Assembly (NCBI RefSeq): GCF_001425625.1
Contig: NZ_LMCP01000020.1
Span: 1-64,000, forward strand
Direction: 5' to 3'
From: Mesorhizobium sp. Root102
GTDB lineage: Bacteria > Pseudomonadota > Alphaproteobacteria > Rhizobiales > Rhizobiaceae
Length of the DNA stretch: 64,000 bases
This document shows positions 36,245 to 46,598 of this stretch, piece after piece. A program made the translations under genes and the position numbers. Each line of letters opens with the position of its first letter. Position 1 is the first letter of the stretch. A model generated the notes under the pieces. The model searched no databases, was not told where the DNA came from, and saw only the letters and a list, made by a program, of their open reading frames with translations.

Positions 36245-37777
36245 TCACAGCGGAATGTTGTCGTGCTTCTTCCAGGGGTTCTGCATATCCTTGTTGCGCA
36301 GCATGCGCAGCGCTCGTGCGATGCGGCGGCGGGTCGAGTGCGGCATGATCACCTCATCGACATAGCCGCGTTCGGCGGCGACGAAGGGCGACAGGAAGCG
36401 ATCCTCGTAAGCCTTTGTATGGGCTGCGATCTTTTCGGCATCGCCGATGTCCTTGCGATAGATGATCTCGACCGCGCCCCTGGCGCCCATCACCGCGATC
36501 TGCGCCGTCGGCCAGGCATAGTTCATGTCGCCGCGCAGATGTTTTGAGGCCATCACGTCATAGGCTCCGCCATAGGCTTTTCTGGTGATGACGGTGATCT
36601 TCGGCACGGTGGCCTCGGCATAGGCGAACAGGAGTTTCGCACCGTGCTTGATCAACCCGCCATATTCCTGCGCGGTGCCGGGCAGGAAGCCCGGAACATC
36701 GACGAAGGTGACGATCGGGATCGAAAAACAGTCGCAAAAGCGCACGAAGCGCGCTGCCTTGCGGCTGGCGTCCGAATCGAGCACGCCGGCCAGAACCATC
36801 GGCTGGTTGGCGACGAAGCCGACCGTGCGGCCCTCGACGCGTCCGAAGCCGGTGACGATGTTCTTGGCAAAATTCTGCTGGATTTCGAAGAAGTCGCCTT
36901 CATCGGCGACCTTCATGATCAGTTCTTTGATGTCGTAGGGCTTGTTGGCGTTGTCGGGAATCAGCCGATCGAGCGACAGGTCATGGTCGGTGACCGACTG
37001 GTAGCATTCGATCTCGGGAAGCTCCGATGTGTTGGAGGCCGGCAGCAGGTCGACCAGCCGGCGCATCTGCAGCAGCGCCTCGACGTCATTGTCGTAGGCG
37101 CCGTCGGCAATCGAGGATTTCGTCGTGTGGACCGAGGCACCGCCGAGGCTCTCGGCGGTCACCGTCTCGTTGGTCACGGTCTTCACCACATCCGGTCCGG
37201 TGACGAACATGTAGGAGGTGTCGCGCACCATGAAAATGAAGTCGGTCATGGCAGGCGAATAAACGTCGCCGCCGGCGCAAGGCCCCATGATCACCGAGAT
37301 CTGCGGAATGACGCCGGAGGCGAGCACGTTGCGTTGGAAAATCTCGGCATAGCCGCCGAGTGCGGCGACACCCTCCTGGATGCGTGCGCCGCCGGCATCA
37401 TAGAGGCCGATGATCGGCGCTCGATTGCGCAGCGCCATCTCCTGCACCTTGATGACCTTCTCGGCATGCGCTTCCGACAGCGAACCGCCGAAAACGGTAA
37501 AGTCCTTGGCAAAGAGGTAGACCGGGCGGCCGTTGACGGTGCCCCAGCCGGTGACGACGCCGTCGCCGGCGATCTTGGTCTTTTCCATGCCGAAATCGGT
37601 CGAGCGGTGCTCGACATACATGTCGAATTCCTCGAACGAGCCCTCGTCGAGAAACACCTCGATGCGTTCGCGCGCGGTGAGCTTGCCCTTCTTGTGCTGG
37701 GCGTCGATGCGAGCCTGGCCGCCACCCATGCGGGCGATCTCGCGGCGGCGCTCGAGTTCCTTCAGCACGTCTTTCAT
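36245..37777 (-). CDS. pccB: Propionyl-CoA carboxylase beta chain
   Basis: A 510-residue carboxyltransferase subunit converting propionyl-CoA to methylmalonyl-CoA with the biotin-bearing alpha chain. LTARERIEVFLDEGSFEE, the oxyanion segments GPCAGGDVYSPAMTDF and GGYAEIFQRN, and VDVPGFLPGTAQEYGGLIKHGAKLLFAYAEATVPKITVITRKAYGGAYDVM are typical. No pccA lies downstream, where the gene ends against the convergent CxxCH gene, so the alpha subunit must be encoded elsewhere. Substrate preference (propionyl- over other acyl-CoA) is by family. Confidence 0.93.
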   Translation of the reverse strand: MKDVLKELERRREIARMGGGQARIDAQHKKGKLTARERIEVFLDEGSFEEFDMYVEHRSTDFGMEKTKIAGDGVVTGWGTVNGRPVYLFAKDFTVFGGSLSEAHAEKVIKVQEMALRNRAPIIGLYDAGGARIQEGVAALGGYAEIFQRNVLASGVIPQISVIMGPCAGGDVYSPAMTDFIFMVRDTSYMFVTGPDVVKTVTNETVTAESLGGASVHTTKSSIADGAYDNDVEALLQMRRLVDLLPASNTSELPEIECYQSVTDHDLSLDRLIPDNANKPYDIKELIMKVADEGDFFEIQQNFAKNIVTGFGRVEGRTVGFVANQPMVLAGVLDSDASRKAARFVRFCDCFSIPIVTFVDVPGFLPGTAQEYGGLIKHGAKLLFAYAEATVPKITVITRKAYGGAYDVMASKHLRGDMNYAWPTAQIAVMGARGAVEIIYRKDIGDAEKIAAHTKAYEDRFLSPFVAAERGYVDEVIMPHSTRRRIARALRMLRNKDMQNPWKKHDNIPL

Positions 37778-38187
37778 CGATTACCTCCCAAGCCAGCGGC
37801 ATTTCGTGGTAATCGTGCCGGCAAGCGAGCGCAAGCGCCGCTTGCGCCAAGGGTTTTGCTGCGCTGCAACATGAAGCCCCTTGCAATTGGGGACGAACTC
37901 AGCCATATGCAGCCCATAGGCGCTTGGGCCGGGAACGAATCCGGCCTTCTCGACGAATGAGACTGGTTGCGTCTGTTTTCCCTCTTTCCGGTATATCGGC
38001 CCCTCTTTCCGGTACATCACAAAGCGGCGAAAAAGCCCCGTGGCATGATGCCGGCGGGCACGACAGCGCAGCCGAGTGGACGTTAGCGTCCGCCCGCCTT
38101 GTCGTTCCATATCAATTTTTTCGACGGCAGGTTGCGCCCTGCCGCCATCGATGTTTGCGGCCAGAAGCCGCGTGAAAGAAGATTATT
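37778..38187. other. Divergent intergenic region, pccB-helicase, with phased direct repeats
   Basis: About 410 bases without a supported gene. CCTCTTTCCGGTATATC (37981-37997) and CCTCTTTCCGGTACATC (38002-38018) are direct repeats with one mismatch, 21 bases apart. TTTGCTGCGCTGCAA near 37854-37868 is an inverted repeat closer to pccB. GGACG-TTA-GCGTCC near 38077-38089 is a small hairpin. A long 5-prime leader for the helicase is possible. A minus-strand reading of 109 codons is not credible. Confidence 0.5.
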
Positions 38188-39612
<1,425 letters not shown>

Positions 39613-39674
39613 GCCAGACCGCGTTGTAATCAGTCAGGCTCAGGCTGGCTGATTGCCGGGACCGACCAAGGAAG

Positions 39675-39709
39675 GGGCGGCTGAAGCGATGCTTCGGTCG
39701 CCCTTTTTC
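39675..39709 (+). terminator. Intrinsic terminator after the helicase
   Basis: GGGCGGCTGAAGC and GCTTCGGTCGCCC pair with one mismatch around GAT, followed by TTTTT. An additional AATCAGTCAG/CTGGCTGATT inverted repeat lies at 39628-39654. Confidence 0.85.
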
Positions 39710-39715
39710 GTCTGC

Positions 39716-40690
39716 CTACTTCACCACCGCCTCGACCCAGACGGCAATCCTTTGCGCGAGAAAGGCCGTGGTCGACGGCGACAGCGCGTCGCCGGCAATG
39801 ACGTGGTTGTCCGGGTCGCCGGTGTCGTCGACCGGAACGAGTTCATGCGGCGCGCCCCAGCGCCCGGCAATTTCGCGGGTGCGATCGGGCCGCACCACAC
39901 TGTCGGAATCCGAGAAGAGGAAGAGGGCAGGGATGGTCGCCTTCTCCACCGGCGCGCCATAGGCAAGCTCGGTCAGCGCCTGCATCGGCAAGGTCGCCTC
40001 GATCGGATAGCGGGTGGTCCAGAATTTTTCATGCAGCGCGTTGCGCGGCACGAAGCTGTGTTCCTTGCCGGCGACCAGCCTGGCGATCTGATTGCCCCAT
40101 GGCATGGTCAGGATCTCGGCGCCGGACGCCTTCACGCCGAAATTCGGCGAGATAAATGCAATCGCCGCGACGCCGTCCGAAGCGCCCGGCTGCGTCGCGG
40201 CCCATACCGCCAGCGAGCCGCCGGTCGAGGTGCAGATGACGATCACCTTGTCGCCGATCGCCCGGCCGATGGCGAGCGCTTCCTCGTAGTCGTTGATCCA
40301 GGCATCGATGCTGCCTTGCGTCATCGCCGCACCGTCCTGCCCGTGACCGGTAAGGCGGGTGTAGAAGAGGTTGGCGCCGAGCTGGTCGGCCACGTCGTCG
40401 GGCAGCGGGCGGACCTCGCCCTTCGATGCGGAAAAGCCGTGGATATAGACGATCGACAGCGGCGTCCTCGCATGCACCATCGGATTGGCCCAGACGATCT
40501 CCTTCTCCAGCCCGTCGCGGATTCCGGGTACAGCGGCTTCCACCTTTGCCACATAGGCCTGTGGGTCGTCGCCGATCACCAAGGGATCGAAACGGATCGT
40601 GGTGTCGACGGGAACGCGTGGGCCGAGCACGAAGGCCAGTGTGAGGATGGCGACAAGGCCCAGCACAGCAAGCACGATCCGTCGCCCCAT
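39716..40690 (-). CDS. Alpha/beta hydrolase, membrane-anchored
   Basis: A 324-residue hydrolase with an N-terminal anchor or signal segment (RRIVLAVLGLVAILTLAFVLG). SIVYIHGFSASKGEVRPLPDDVADQLGANLFYTRLTGHGQDG contains the oxyanion HG motif. The nucleophile elbow is CTSTGGS, with Ser between two Thr instead of the usual G-x-S-x-G. Late DSDSVVRPDRT (acid) and DNHVIAGD (His) complete the expected triad. The ATG at 40690 has GGAG eight bases upstream; a GTG at 40702 is an alternative. Substrate unknown. Confidence 0.85.
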   Translation of the reverse strand: MGRRIVLAVLGLVAILTLAFVLGPRVPVDTTIRFDPLVIGDDPQAYVAKVEAAVPGIRDGLEKEIVWANPMVHARTPLSIVYIHGFSASKGEVRPLPDDVADQLGANLFYTRLTGHGQDGAAMTQGSIDAWINDYEEALAIGRAIGDKVIVICTSTGGSLAVWAATQPGASDGVAAIAFISPNFGVKASGAEILTMPWGNQIARLVAGKEHSFVPRNALHEKFWTTRYPIEATLPMQALTELAYGAPVEKATIPALFLFSDSDSVVRPDRTREIAGRWGAPHELVPVDDTGDPDNHVIAGDALSPSTTAFLAQRIAVWVEAVVK

Positions 40691-40789
40691 CGCAGACTCC
40701 ACGCAACACTAGCTCAACCTATGGCAGCGGCCACCAACAGGGCAAACGGCGGCCCGAAGCAGGCGCGCCGGCCAACTTCGTGAACATGC

Positions 40790-41611
40790 TTATTCGACTG
40801 GCGGCTTGCGGTCGTAATGCAGCGGCCGCGCCTTCCAGCTGGTCATCAGGCTGATAAACCCTCTGCAAAGCGGCCTCGGCAACAGGCTGAGCAGTTTCAG
40901 AGGCCAGCTTGTCCGGCGCGGGAAGGTGACTTCGAAGCCGCCGGACTTGATGCCCCGCGCCATGCGCCGCGATGCGCGGCTGACCGGCATCAGCCCCGGC
41001 ATCGGCAGCATGTTCTTCTCGGTCAGCGGGGTGTCGATGAAGCCGGGATTGAACACCTGGATGCGCACGTTCATTTTGTCGAAATCATACTTCAGCGACT
41101 CGGCCAGAATGTTGATGGCCGCCTTGGTGCCGCCATAGGCGGCCGTTGTCGGCCAGCCGAAATAGGACGTGACAGAGCCGACCAGCACGACATGGCCGCG
41201 CGCTCGCACACGCATGCGTTCGATGACCGGCACCAGGCCATTGATGATGCCGAAATAGTTGACCTCGAAGGTCCGGCGAAAGTCGTTGACGACAAGATTT
41301 TCACCCGGCGTCGAAATGTAGTTTCCGGCATTGAAGACGGCGAGCACGATGGGCCCGAGTTCCTTCTCGATCGCGGCGACGGTTCTTGCCATGCGTGGCT
41401 CGTCGGTGACGTCGCAAGGAAAGGCCGTGACACTGCCCGGCATCTGCGCGGTCTCGACGACAAGCGTGTCGATCGGATCGTCGTCGAGCGCTGTCACGGC
41501 CACGGCATAGCCCTGGGACGCAAGATCCCTGGCCAGCGAACGGCCGATACCGCTGCTGCCGCCCGTGATCCAGGCGACGCCGTGCTTCGGGTTGGCCCGA
41601 TAGAGTGTCAT
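40790..41611 (-). CDS. Short-chain dehydrogenase/reductase
   Basis: A 273-residue classical SDR. The Rossmann motif is WITGGSSGIGRSLA near residue 15, NAGNY is at about 95, the catalytic Ser is in VLVGSVTSYFG and the Tyr/Lys pair in AAYGGTKAAI. A C-terminal hydrophobic-basic segment (RRTSWPLKLLSLLPRPLCRGFISLMTSW) may attach it to the membrane. The substrate is unknown. It lies upstream of, and in the same direction as, the alpha/beta hydrolase, with 99 bases between. Confidence 0.88.
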   Translation of the reverse strand: MTLYRANPKHGVAWITGGSSGIGRSLARDLASQGYAVAVTALDDDPIDTLVVETAQMPGSVTAFPCDVTDEPRMARTVAAIEKELGPIVLAVFNAGNYISTPGENLVVNDFRRTFEVNYFGIINGLVPVIERMRVRARGHVVLVGSVTSYFGWPTTAAYGGTKAAINILAESLKYDFDKMNVRIQVFNPGFIDTPLTEKNMLPMPGLMPVSRASRRMARGIKSGGFEVTFPRRTSWPLKLLSLLPRPLCRGFISLMTSWKARPLHYDRKPPVE

Positions 41612-41838
41612 GCTGCGCCCTGTCGACTTGTTGGTGCTTTGCTCTAGCGTTGAAGAAATCGAATGAAAAGCTGCTTTTCAACGTCAGCCGGAAATGAACA
41701 GTTGCGCAAGAGGTCGGTGTCGCAAAGCGTTGAACGCAACAACAGTACCGCAAATGCGACTGGACCAGGCAAATTCTTGCCTTGAAACCGAAGCTTCGGG
41801 TTTCTAGGGTTTCGGCGCACCTACACAAGGAATCTTGA

Positions 41839-42873
41839 ATGCCCCGTTCTGTGATCGACGTGATCGGCAACACGCCTCTGATTCGTCTCAACAAAGCTTC
41901 TGAGCAAACCGGCTGCGAGATCCTGGGCAAGGCCGAATTCATGAATCCGGGCCAGTCGGTCAAGGATCGCGCTGGTCTGTTTATCATCCGCGACGCCGAG
42001 CAGCGCGGGCTGCTGAAGCCCGGCGGCGTCATCGTCGAGGGGACGGCGGGCAACACAGGCATCGGGTTGACGCTGGTCGCCAAGGCGCTCGGCTATCGCA
42101 CCGTCATCGTCATTCCCGACACGCAGAGCCAGGAAAAGAAGGACACGATCAAACTGCTCGGCGCCGAGCTGATCGAAGTGCCTGCCGTGCCCTACAAGAA
42201 CCCCAACAATTACGTGAAACTGTCGGGGCGGCTGGCCGAGCAGCTGGCAAGGTCCGAGCCGAAAGGCGCCATCTGGGCCAACCAGTTCGACAATGTCGCC
42301 AACCGTGACGGCCATATCCGCACCACGGCTGAGGAAATCTGGAACCAGACCGGCGGCAAGGTCGACGGCTTTGTCTCGGCGGTCGGTTCGGGCGGAACGC
42401 TGGCCGGCGTCGCCTTCGGGCTGAAGGCGAAAAGCAAGGATGTGAAGATCGCGCTCGCCGATCCACTGGGGGCCGCGCTCTACTCATTCTACACCAGCGG
42501 CGAACTGAAGTCCGAAGGCAGCTCGATCACCGAAGGCATCGGGCAGGGGCGTATCACCGCCAATCTCGAAGGATTCACGCCGGATTTTTCATTTCAGATT
42601 CCGGACAAGGATGCGCTGCCGATCGTCTTCGACCTGATCCAGGAAGAAGGCCTTTGCGTCGGCGGCTCGACCGGCATCAACATTGCCGGCGCGATCCGTC
42701 TGGCCAGGGAATTAGGCCCCGGCCACACCATCGTGACGATTCTTTGCGACTACGGCACACGCTATCAGTCGAAGCTGTTCAACCCGGAATTCCTGCGCGA
42801 GAAGCAGCTGCCGGTGCCTGGATGGATGGAACAGCGCAGCACAATTTCGGTGCCGTTCGAGAAAGTCGCCTGA
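41839..42873 (+). CDS. cysK: Cysteine synthase A
   Basis: A 344-residue PLP enzyme making cysteine from O-acetylserine and sulfide. VIGNTPLIRLNK, the PLP-binding NPGQSVKDRAG (Lys42), EGTAGNTGIGLTLVAKALGY and the phosphate-cup GSGGTLAG are present. It is somewhat longer than the usual ~310-325 residues because of a C-terminal tail. The 227-base gap upstream includes a near-palindrome GAAACCGAAG/CTTCGGGTTTC (41784-41804). The stop overlaps the AlaX gene start (TGATG). Confidence 0.93.
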   Translation: MPRSVIDVIGNTPLIRLNKASEQTGCEILGKAEFMNPGQSVKDRAGLFIIRDAEQRGLLKPGGVIVEGTAGNTGIGLTLVAKALGYRTVIVIPDTQSQEKKDTIKLLGAELIEVPAVPYKNPNNYVKLSGRLAEQLARSEPKGAIWANQFDNVANRDGHIRTTAEEIWNQTGGKVDGFVSAVGSGGTLAGVAFGLKAKSKDVKIALADPLGAALYSFYTSGELKSEGSSITEGIGQGRITANLEGFTPDFSFQIPDKDALPIVFDLIQEEGLCVGGSTGINIAGAIRLARELGPGHTIVTILCDYGTRYQSKLFNPEFLREKQLPVPGWMEQRSTISVPFEKVA

Positions 42874-43616
42874 TGGCGTACAGGACGGATGCCCTGTTTC
42901 GTGACGACGCCTATCTGCGCACGGCGGACGCGACAGTCGTTGCCGTCAACGACCGCGGCGGCATCATCCTCGACCGGACGATCTTCTACGCCACGTCGGG
43001 CGGCCAACCGGGCGATGCCGGGTATCTCGAACGCGCCGACGGCAGCCGCATCGCCATTGCCGCCACCATTACCGGCGAGACCAAGGACGAGATCATCCAT
43101 GTGCCGGCGCCCGAGCAAGCGGTGCCACAGGTCGGCGAGAAGGTGAGGCTGGCGATCGACTGGGAGCGGCGGCATCTTTTGATGCGCATGCATGCCGCCT
43201 GCCATCTGCTCACCGTCGTCTGTCCGTTCCCGATCACGGGTGCCGCGGTCTCCGAGGATGACAGCCGTGTCGACTTCGACATGCCGGATGCCAGCTTCTC
43301 CAAGGAAGAAGTGACGGCGAGCCTGATGGACCTGGTGCGGGCCGACCATCCGATCTTCACCAGGCTGATCAGCGACGAGGAACTGGCCGCCAACCCTAGC
43401 TTGGTGAAATCCAAGAACGTCCGGCCGCCGGTCGGCACCGGCAGGATCCGCCTGGTCTGCATCGGCGACAACGCCTCCGTCGACAGCCAGCCGTGCGGCG
43501 GCACCCATGTCAAAAGCACCGGCGAAGTCGGTGAAATCCACATCGGCAAGATCGAGAAGAAGGGCCGCGAGAACCGGCGCTTCCGCATCCGCTTCGGCCC
43601 GATGCCGGCAAACTGA
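42873..43616 (+). CDS. Alanyl-tRNA editing protein (AlaX type)
   Basis: A 247-residue free-standing editing domain homologous to the AlaRS editing domain; it hydrolyses mischarged Ser- or Gly-tRNA(Ala). Zinc ligands are His107 and His111 in HAACH, and Cys208 and His212 in CGGTH. ATSGGQPGDAGYLE is the glycine-rich motif. The ATG at 42873 overlaps the cysK stop by one base. The pairing with cysK may link cysteine/serine metabolism to tRNA proofreading. Confidence 0.93.
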   Translation: MAYRTDALFRDDAYLRTADATVVAVNDRGGIILDRTIFYATSGGQPGDAGYLERADGSRIAIAATITGETKDEIIHVPAPEQAVPQVGEKVRLAIDWERRHLLMRMHAACHLLTVVCPFPITGAAVSEDDSRVDFDMPDASFSKEEVTASLMDLVRADHPIFTRLISDEELAANPSLVKSKNVRPPVGTGRIRLVCIGDNASVDSQPCGGTHVKSTGEVGEIHIGKIEKKGRENRRFRIRFGPMPAN

Positions 43617-43654
43617 ACAGACAATGATCGCCAGAAGGCGAGCAGGAGAACAAG

Positions 43655-44506
43655 ATGGCCGAGGACAGTCCTTTCACCGTCGACGCGGACTGGCTGCAGC
43701 AGCATCTCGGCGAGCCGGGCCTGACGATTGTCGACGCGTCCTGGTATCTCCCGGCGCAGAAGCGCGATGCGCGCGGCGAATACGAGGCGGCGCACATTCC
43801 GGGCGCCCGGTTCCTGGATCAGGATGCGGTTTCGGATCCCGATTCGCCGCTGCCGCATACATTGCCGTCGCCGCAGCATTTTGCACAGTATGTGGGCGCC
43901 ATGGGCGTTTCAGCCGATGACACCATCGTCGTCTATGACGGTCCGGGTTTCTTCTCTGCGCCTCGGGCATGGTGGATGTTCCGGGTCATGGGCGTGTTCC
44001 AGACCTATATTCTGGATGGCGGCTTCGATGGCTGGAAAGCCGCCGGCCGGCCGGTAACGGCCGAACCGACGAAGATCGCGCCAAGCGTGTTTCATGCCGA
44101 TTTCGACGCCGGTCGCGTCGCCAGCCTCGCTGACATGCGCCGGGTGGTCGACACCAGGGAAAGCCAGATCGCTGACGCGCGCGGACCGGGCCGGTTTACC
44201 GGTGCGGAAGCGGAGCCTCGTGCTGGCGTTCGCTCCGGCCATATGCCTGGCGCGCGCAATCTGCCTTATTCGGCGCTGTCGGAAAATGGTGAGCTGTTGT
44301 CGAAGGACCGCCTGCGCGAGGTGATCGAGGAGGCCGGCATCGATCTGTCGAAACCCGTCATCACCTCATGTGGTTCCGGTGTTACCGCGGCGGTGGTGAC
44401 CCTTGCGCTGGAAACGCTTGGCCACACCGACAACAGGCTTTACGACGGCTCATGGACGGAGTGGGGCGGGCTTTCCGACACGCCTGTGGTGACCGGCAAG
44501 GAATGA
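43655..44506 (+). CDS. sseA: 3-Mercaptopyruvate/thiosulfate sulfurtransferase
   Basis: A 283-residue two-domain rhodanese. The first, inactive domain contains IVDASWYLPAQKRDARGEYEAAHIPGARFLDQD; the second has the active-site loop CGSGVTA with Cys239, a motif typical of mercaptopyruvate sulfurtransferases rather than thiosulfate rhodaneses (CRKGVT). The start has AGGAGAACAAG. It lies after cysK-AlaX in a sulfur-related neighbourhood and overlaps the GNAT gene by four bases. Confidence 0.92.
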   Translation: MAEDSPFTVDADWLQQHLGEPGLTIVDASWYLPAQKRDARGEYEAAHIPGARFLDQDAVSDPDSPLPHTLPSPQHFAQYVGAMGVSADDTIVVYDGPGFFSAPRAWWMFRVMGVFQTYILDGGFDGWKAAGRPVTAEPTKIAPSVFHADFDAGRVASLADMRRVVDTRESQIADARGPGRFTGAEAEPRAGVRSGHMPGARNLPYSALSENGELLSKDRLREVIEEAGIDLSKPVITSCGSGVTAAVVTLALETLGHTDNRLYDGSWTEWGGLSDTPVVTGKE

Positions 44507-45075
44507 AGACGATGGAAAACGGTGCGCTGGAAGACATCGAAGTCACGGTGACGTTTCTCGAGATGCATGTGCCGCCGGCCTATTCGCCGCCCGTGCCCTA
44601 TAACCGCCAGGTCGCGCTGCTGAAGACCAAGGACATTCCGCTGCATTTCTATCGCTATCTGATGGACCGGGTGGGGCGCAAATGGCACTGGGTCAATGTG
44701 CTGCGGCTGGATGATGACGAGCTTTCGGCCGGCATCCACCGCGAGGACCGCGACATCAGGGTGCTCTATCTCGACGGCGCGCCGGCCGGCTTCTTCGATC
44801 TCAAGCCGCATCTGCCGGAAGAAGTCGAACTCGCCTATTTCGGCATGATGGAACATGCGACCGGGCAAGGCATCGGTCGCTGGTTCCTGGGCTCCGCGAT
44901 CGCCGCCGCATGGTCGTACGGTCCCAAACGGGTGACGGTGCAGACCTGCACGCTCGATCATCCGGCCGCTCTGCCGCTCTACCAGAAGCTCGGTTTTGCA
45001 CCGGTGGCGCAGAAGAAGGAAATCGTGCATCCGCTGCCCTTCACCGAGCGCTCGGCCAGCGTCATGCGGCCGTGA
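44503..45075 (+). CDS. GNAT-family N-acetyltransferase
   Basis: A 190-residue acetyltransferase. The acetyl-CoA site is in FGMMEHATGQGIGRWFLGSAIAAAW, and the C-terminal VQTCTLDHPAALPLYQKLGFAPV is a GNAT hallmark. The N-terminal part starts with an acidic strand (LEDIEVTVTFLEMHVPPAY). The ATG at 44503 overlaps the sseA stop (ATGA), with a second Met three codons later. The acceptor substrate is unknown. Confidence 0.88.
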   Translation: MKTMENGALEDIEVTVTFLEMHVPPAYSPPVPYNRQVALLKTKDIPLHFYRYLMDRVGRKWHWVNVLRLDDDELSAGIHREDRDIRVLYLDGAPAGFFDLKPHLPEEVELAYFGMMEHATGQGIGRWFLGSAIAAAWSYGPKRVTVQTCTLDHPAALPLYQKLGFAPVAQKKEIVHPLPFTERSASVMRP

Positions 45076-45191
45076 CATCAGCCGGAGTCTGACACAAGCC
45101 GGAATCTGAACTCGCCGTTCATCGGCGCTTCAGACTGCCTTTGGCATGTTGCCCGCACCATTAATGCGGCCGAGGCCGAAGGAGACAAGAC

Positions 45192-45749
45192 ATGCTGACC
45201 CGCCGTACACTTGCCGCCGCGCTGATCGCGGCCATTGCCATGCCGAGCCTTGCCGCCGCCCAGGCCACCACGCCTTCGGCCGCAACGATCGAGCGGAAGC
45301 TCGAGGCGGCACCGCGCGTGAAGCTGCGGCCGAACGAGCGCGTCACCATCCGCGAATTCAAGCGGCGTCCGGATTTGCGCCGCATGGCCCGCTCGATCGA
45401 TATCCAGTCGATCAACTTCGCCTTCGGCTCGGCTGCCATTTCCAACTCGCAATACGGCAAGATCGAGAACATCGCCGATGCGCTGCGGCGCATCCTGCGC
45501 CGCGACCCCGGCGCCCGCGTGCTGATCGAGGGCCATACCGATGCCGTCGGCTCCTTCCAGTCGAACCGGGCTCTGTCCGAACAGCGCGCTGCCTCGCTGA
45601 AGCGTACGCTGGTGCGCGAATTCGGCGTGCCCGGCTATGCACTCGATACCGTCGGCTACGGCGAAGAGTTCCTGCTCGTGCAGACGCAGAACGAAAACTG
45701 GCAGAATCGCCGCGTGACGCTGCGCCGCTTCGACGATTTCATACGCTAA
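45192..45749 (+). CDS. OmpA-family protein
   Basis: A 185-residue secreted protein. The signal peptide is MLTRRTLAAALIAAIAMPSLAAAQA. The C-terminal OmpA domain, binding peptidoglycan, has IDIQSINFAFGSAAISNSQYGKIENIADAL, IEGHTDAVGSFQSNRALSEQRAASLKRTL and GYGEEFLL. No lipobox is seen, so it is probably periplasmic. A hairpin with nine pairs (45794-45825) follows. The start has GGAGACAAGAC. Confidence 0.88.
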   Translation: MLTRRTLAAALIAAIAMPSLAAAQATTPSAATIERKLEAAPRVKLRPNERVTIREFKRRPDLRRMARSIDIQSINFAFGSAAISNSQYGKIENIADALRRILRRDPGARVLIEGHTDAVGSFQSNRALSEQRAASLKRTLVREFGVPGYALDTVGYGEEFLLVQTQNENWQNRRVTLRRFDDFIR

Positions 45750-45793
45750 TTCGCGAGCTCCTAGGATTATCATTATCCGGCTTAATAGGAGTC

Positions 45794-45825
45794 GTTGAGG
45801 GACCGCCGGTCGTCGATCCCTCAAC
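45794..45825 (+). terminator. Hairpin after the OmpA-family gene, probable terminator
   Basis: GTTGAGGGA and TCCCTCAAC form a perfect nine-pair stem, followed by TTTGG. The U-tract is short, so termination may be partial. Confidence 0.55.
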
Positions 45826-45895
45826 TTTGGCAGGAATCGGGTGGGAAGCGGCGGTGCGGGCATATAATTTCCGGCCAACGCACCGGAGATTTCAC

Positions 45896-46363
45896 ATGAC
45901 AATCCAGTTCAAAGCCTTGCCGACCGAAGATGTCAGGGCGCTGCAGCGCGGCGGCGCCGATGCCTATGGCCAAACGCCCGAGCGCAAGATTTCGGACGGT
46001 GACGGCATGCCATGCCGGCACTGCCTGAAGAACATTGCCGCCGGCGACGCTTACCTCATTTTAGCTTACCGGCCATTCCCGGAGCTTCAGCCCTATGCCG
46101 AAACCGGGCCAATCTTCCTGCATGCCGAGGAATGCGACCGTGCCGTCGGGAGCGAAGCACTTCCCGAGATCCTCGAAAGCCCCGACTATATCGTGCGCGG
46201 CTATGGCAGGGACGATCGTATCGTCTATGGCAGTGGCGGCGTCATCCCGACCGGAGACATCACCGCTCGGGCCGCATCCTTGTTCGAACGCGACGATATC
46301 GCCTACGTGCATGTCCGTTCGGCGCGCAACAATTGCTACCAATGCCGCATCGAGCGCGCTTGA
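45896..46363 (+). CDS. DUF1203 domain protein
   Basis: A 155-residue protein with the DUF1203 layout: MTIQFKALPTEDVRALQRGG, MPCRHCLKNIAAGDAYLILAYRPF, TGPIFLHAEECDRA and the C-terminal AYVHVRSARNNCYQCRIERA. Several Cys and His residues are conserved-looking, but no function is known to me. The ATG at 45896 has GGAGAT; a frame open from 45146 runs through the OmpA-family gene in another frame and is not coding there. Confidence 0.85.
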   Translation: MTIQFKALPTEDVRALQRGGADAYGQTPERKISDGDGMPCRHCLKNIAAGDAYLILAYRPFPELQPYAETGPIFLHAEECDRAVGSEALPEILESPDYIVRGYGRDDRIVYGSGGVIPTGDITARAASLFERDDIAYVHVRSARNNCYQCRIERA

Positions 46364-46482
46364 GGTAATGAGATTGCCCACGGGAGATGCTGTCGTACTC
46401 CCGTCGCATAATCGCAGTAGAAGGCCATTGTCGATGGATTTGCCGACCGCGGATGAACCGGCGGCAAATCTCGATATCGAGG

Positions 46483-46509
46483 AAAGCGGGGCTTTGGCTC
46501 CGCTTTTTT
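46483..46509 (+). terminator. Terminator after the DUF1203 gene
   Basis: AGCGGGGC and GCTCCGCT pair (one G-U) around TTTG, followed by TTTTTTG. It lies about 120 bases after the stop. Confidence 0.75.
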
Positions 46510-46544
46510 GTTGCCTGCGTTTTCGCAAGAATTGTCCGCGCAAC

Positions 46545-46571
46545 GAAAAAGCCCGCCGGCGAGGCCGACGG
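46545..46571 (-). terminator. Terminator after the tandem-barrel gene
   Basis: On the minus strand CCGTCGGC and GCCGGCGG pair around CTC, followed by GCTTTTT. It lies about 28 bases after the gene's stop. Confidence 0.8.
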
Positions 46572-46598
46572 ACTGCAACTGTTTGGCTGGAGGGCCTT

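Noticed and set aside
37781..38110. 109-codon minus-strand reading in the pccB-helicase gap
   Set aside because: Contains the direct repeats as MYRKEG...IYRKEG and has no ribosome site; it is better explained as regulatory DNA.
45146..45895. N-terminal extension of the DUF1203 protein by 250 residues
   Set aside because: The frame is open through the OmpA-family gene on the same strand but encodes Arg/Ala-rich shadow sequence; the DUF1203 family starts at 45896.
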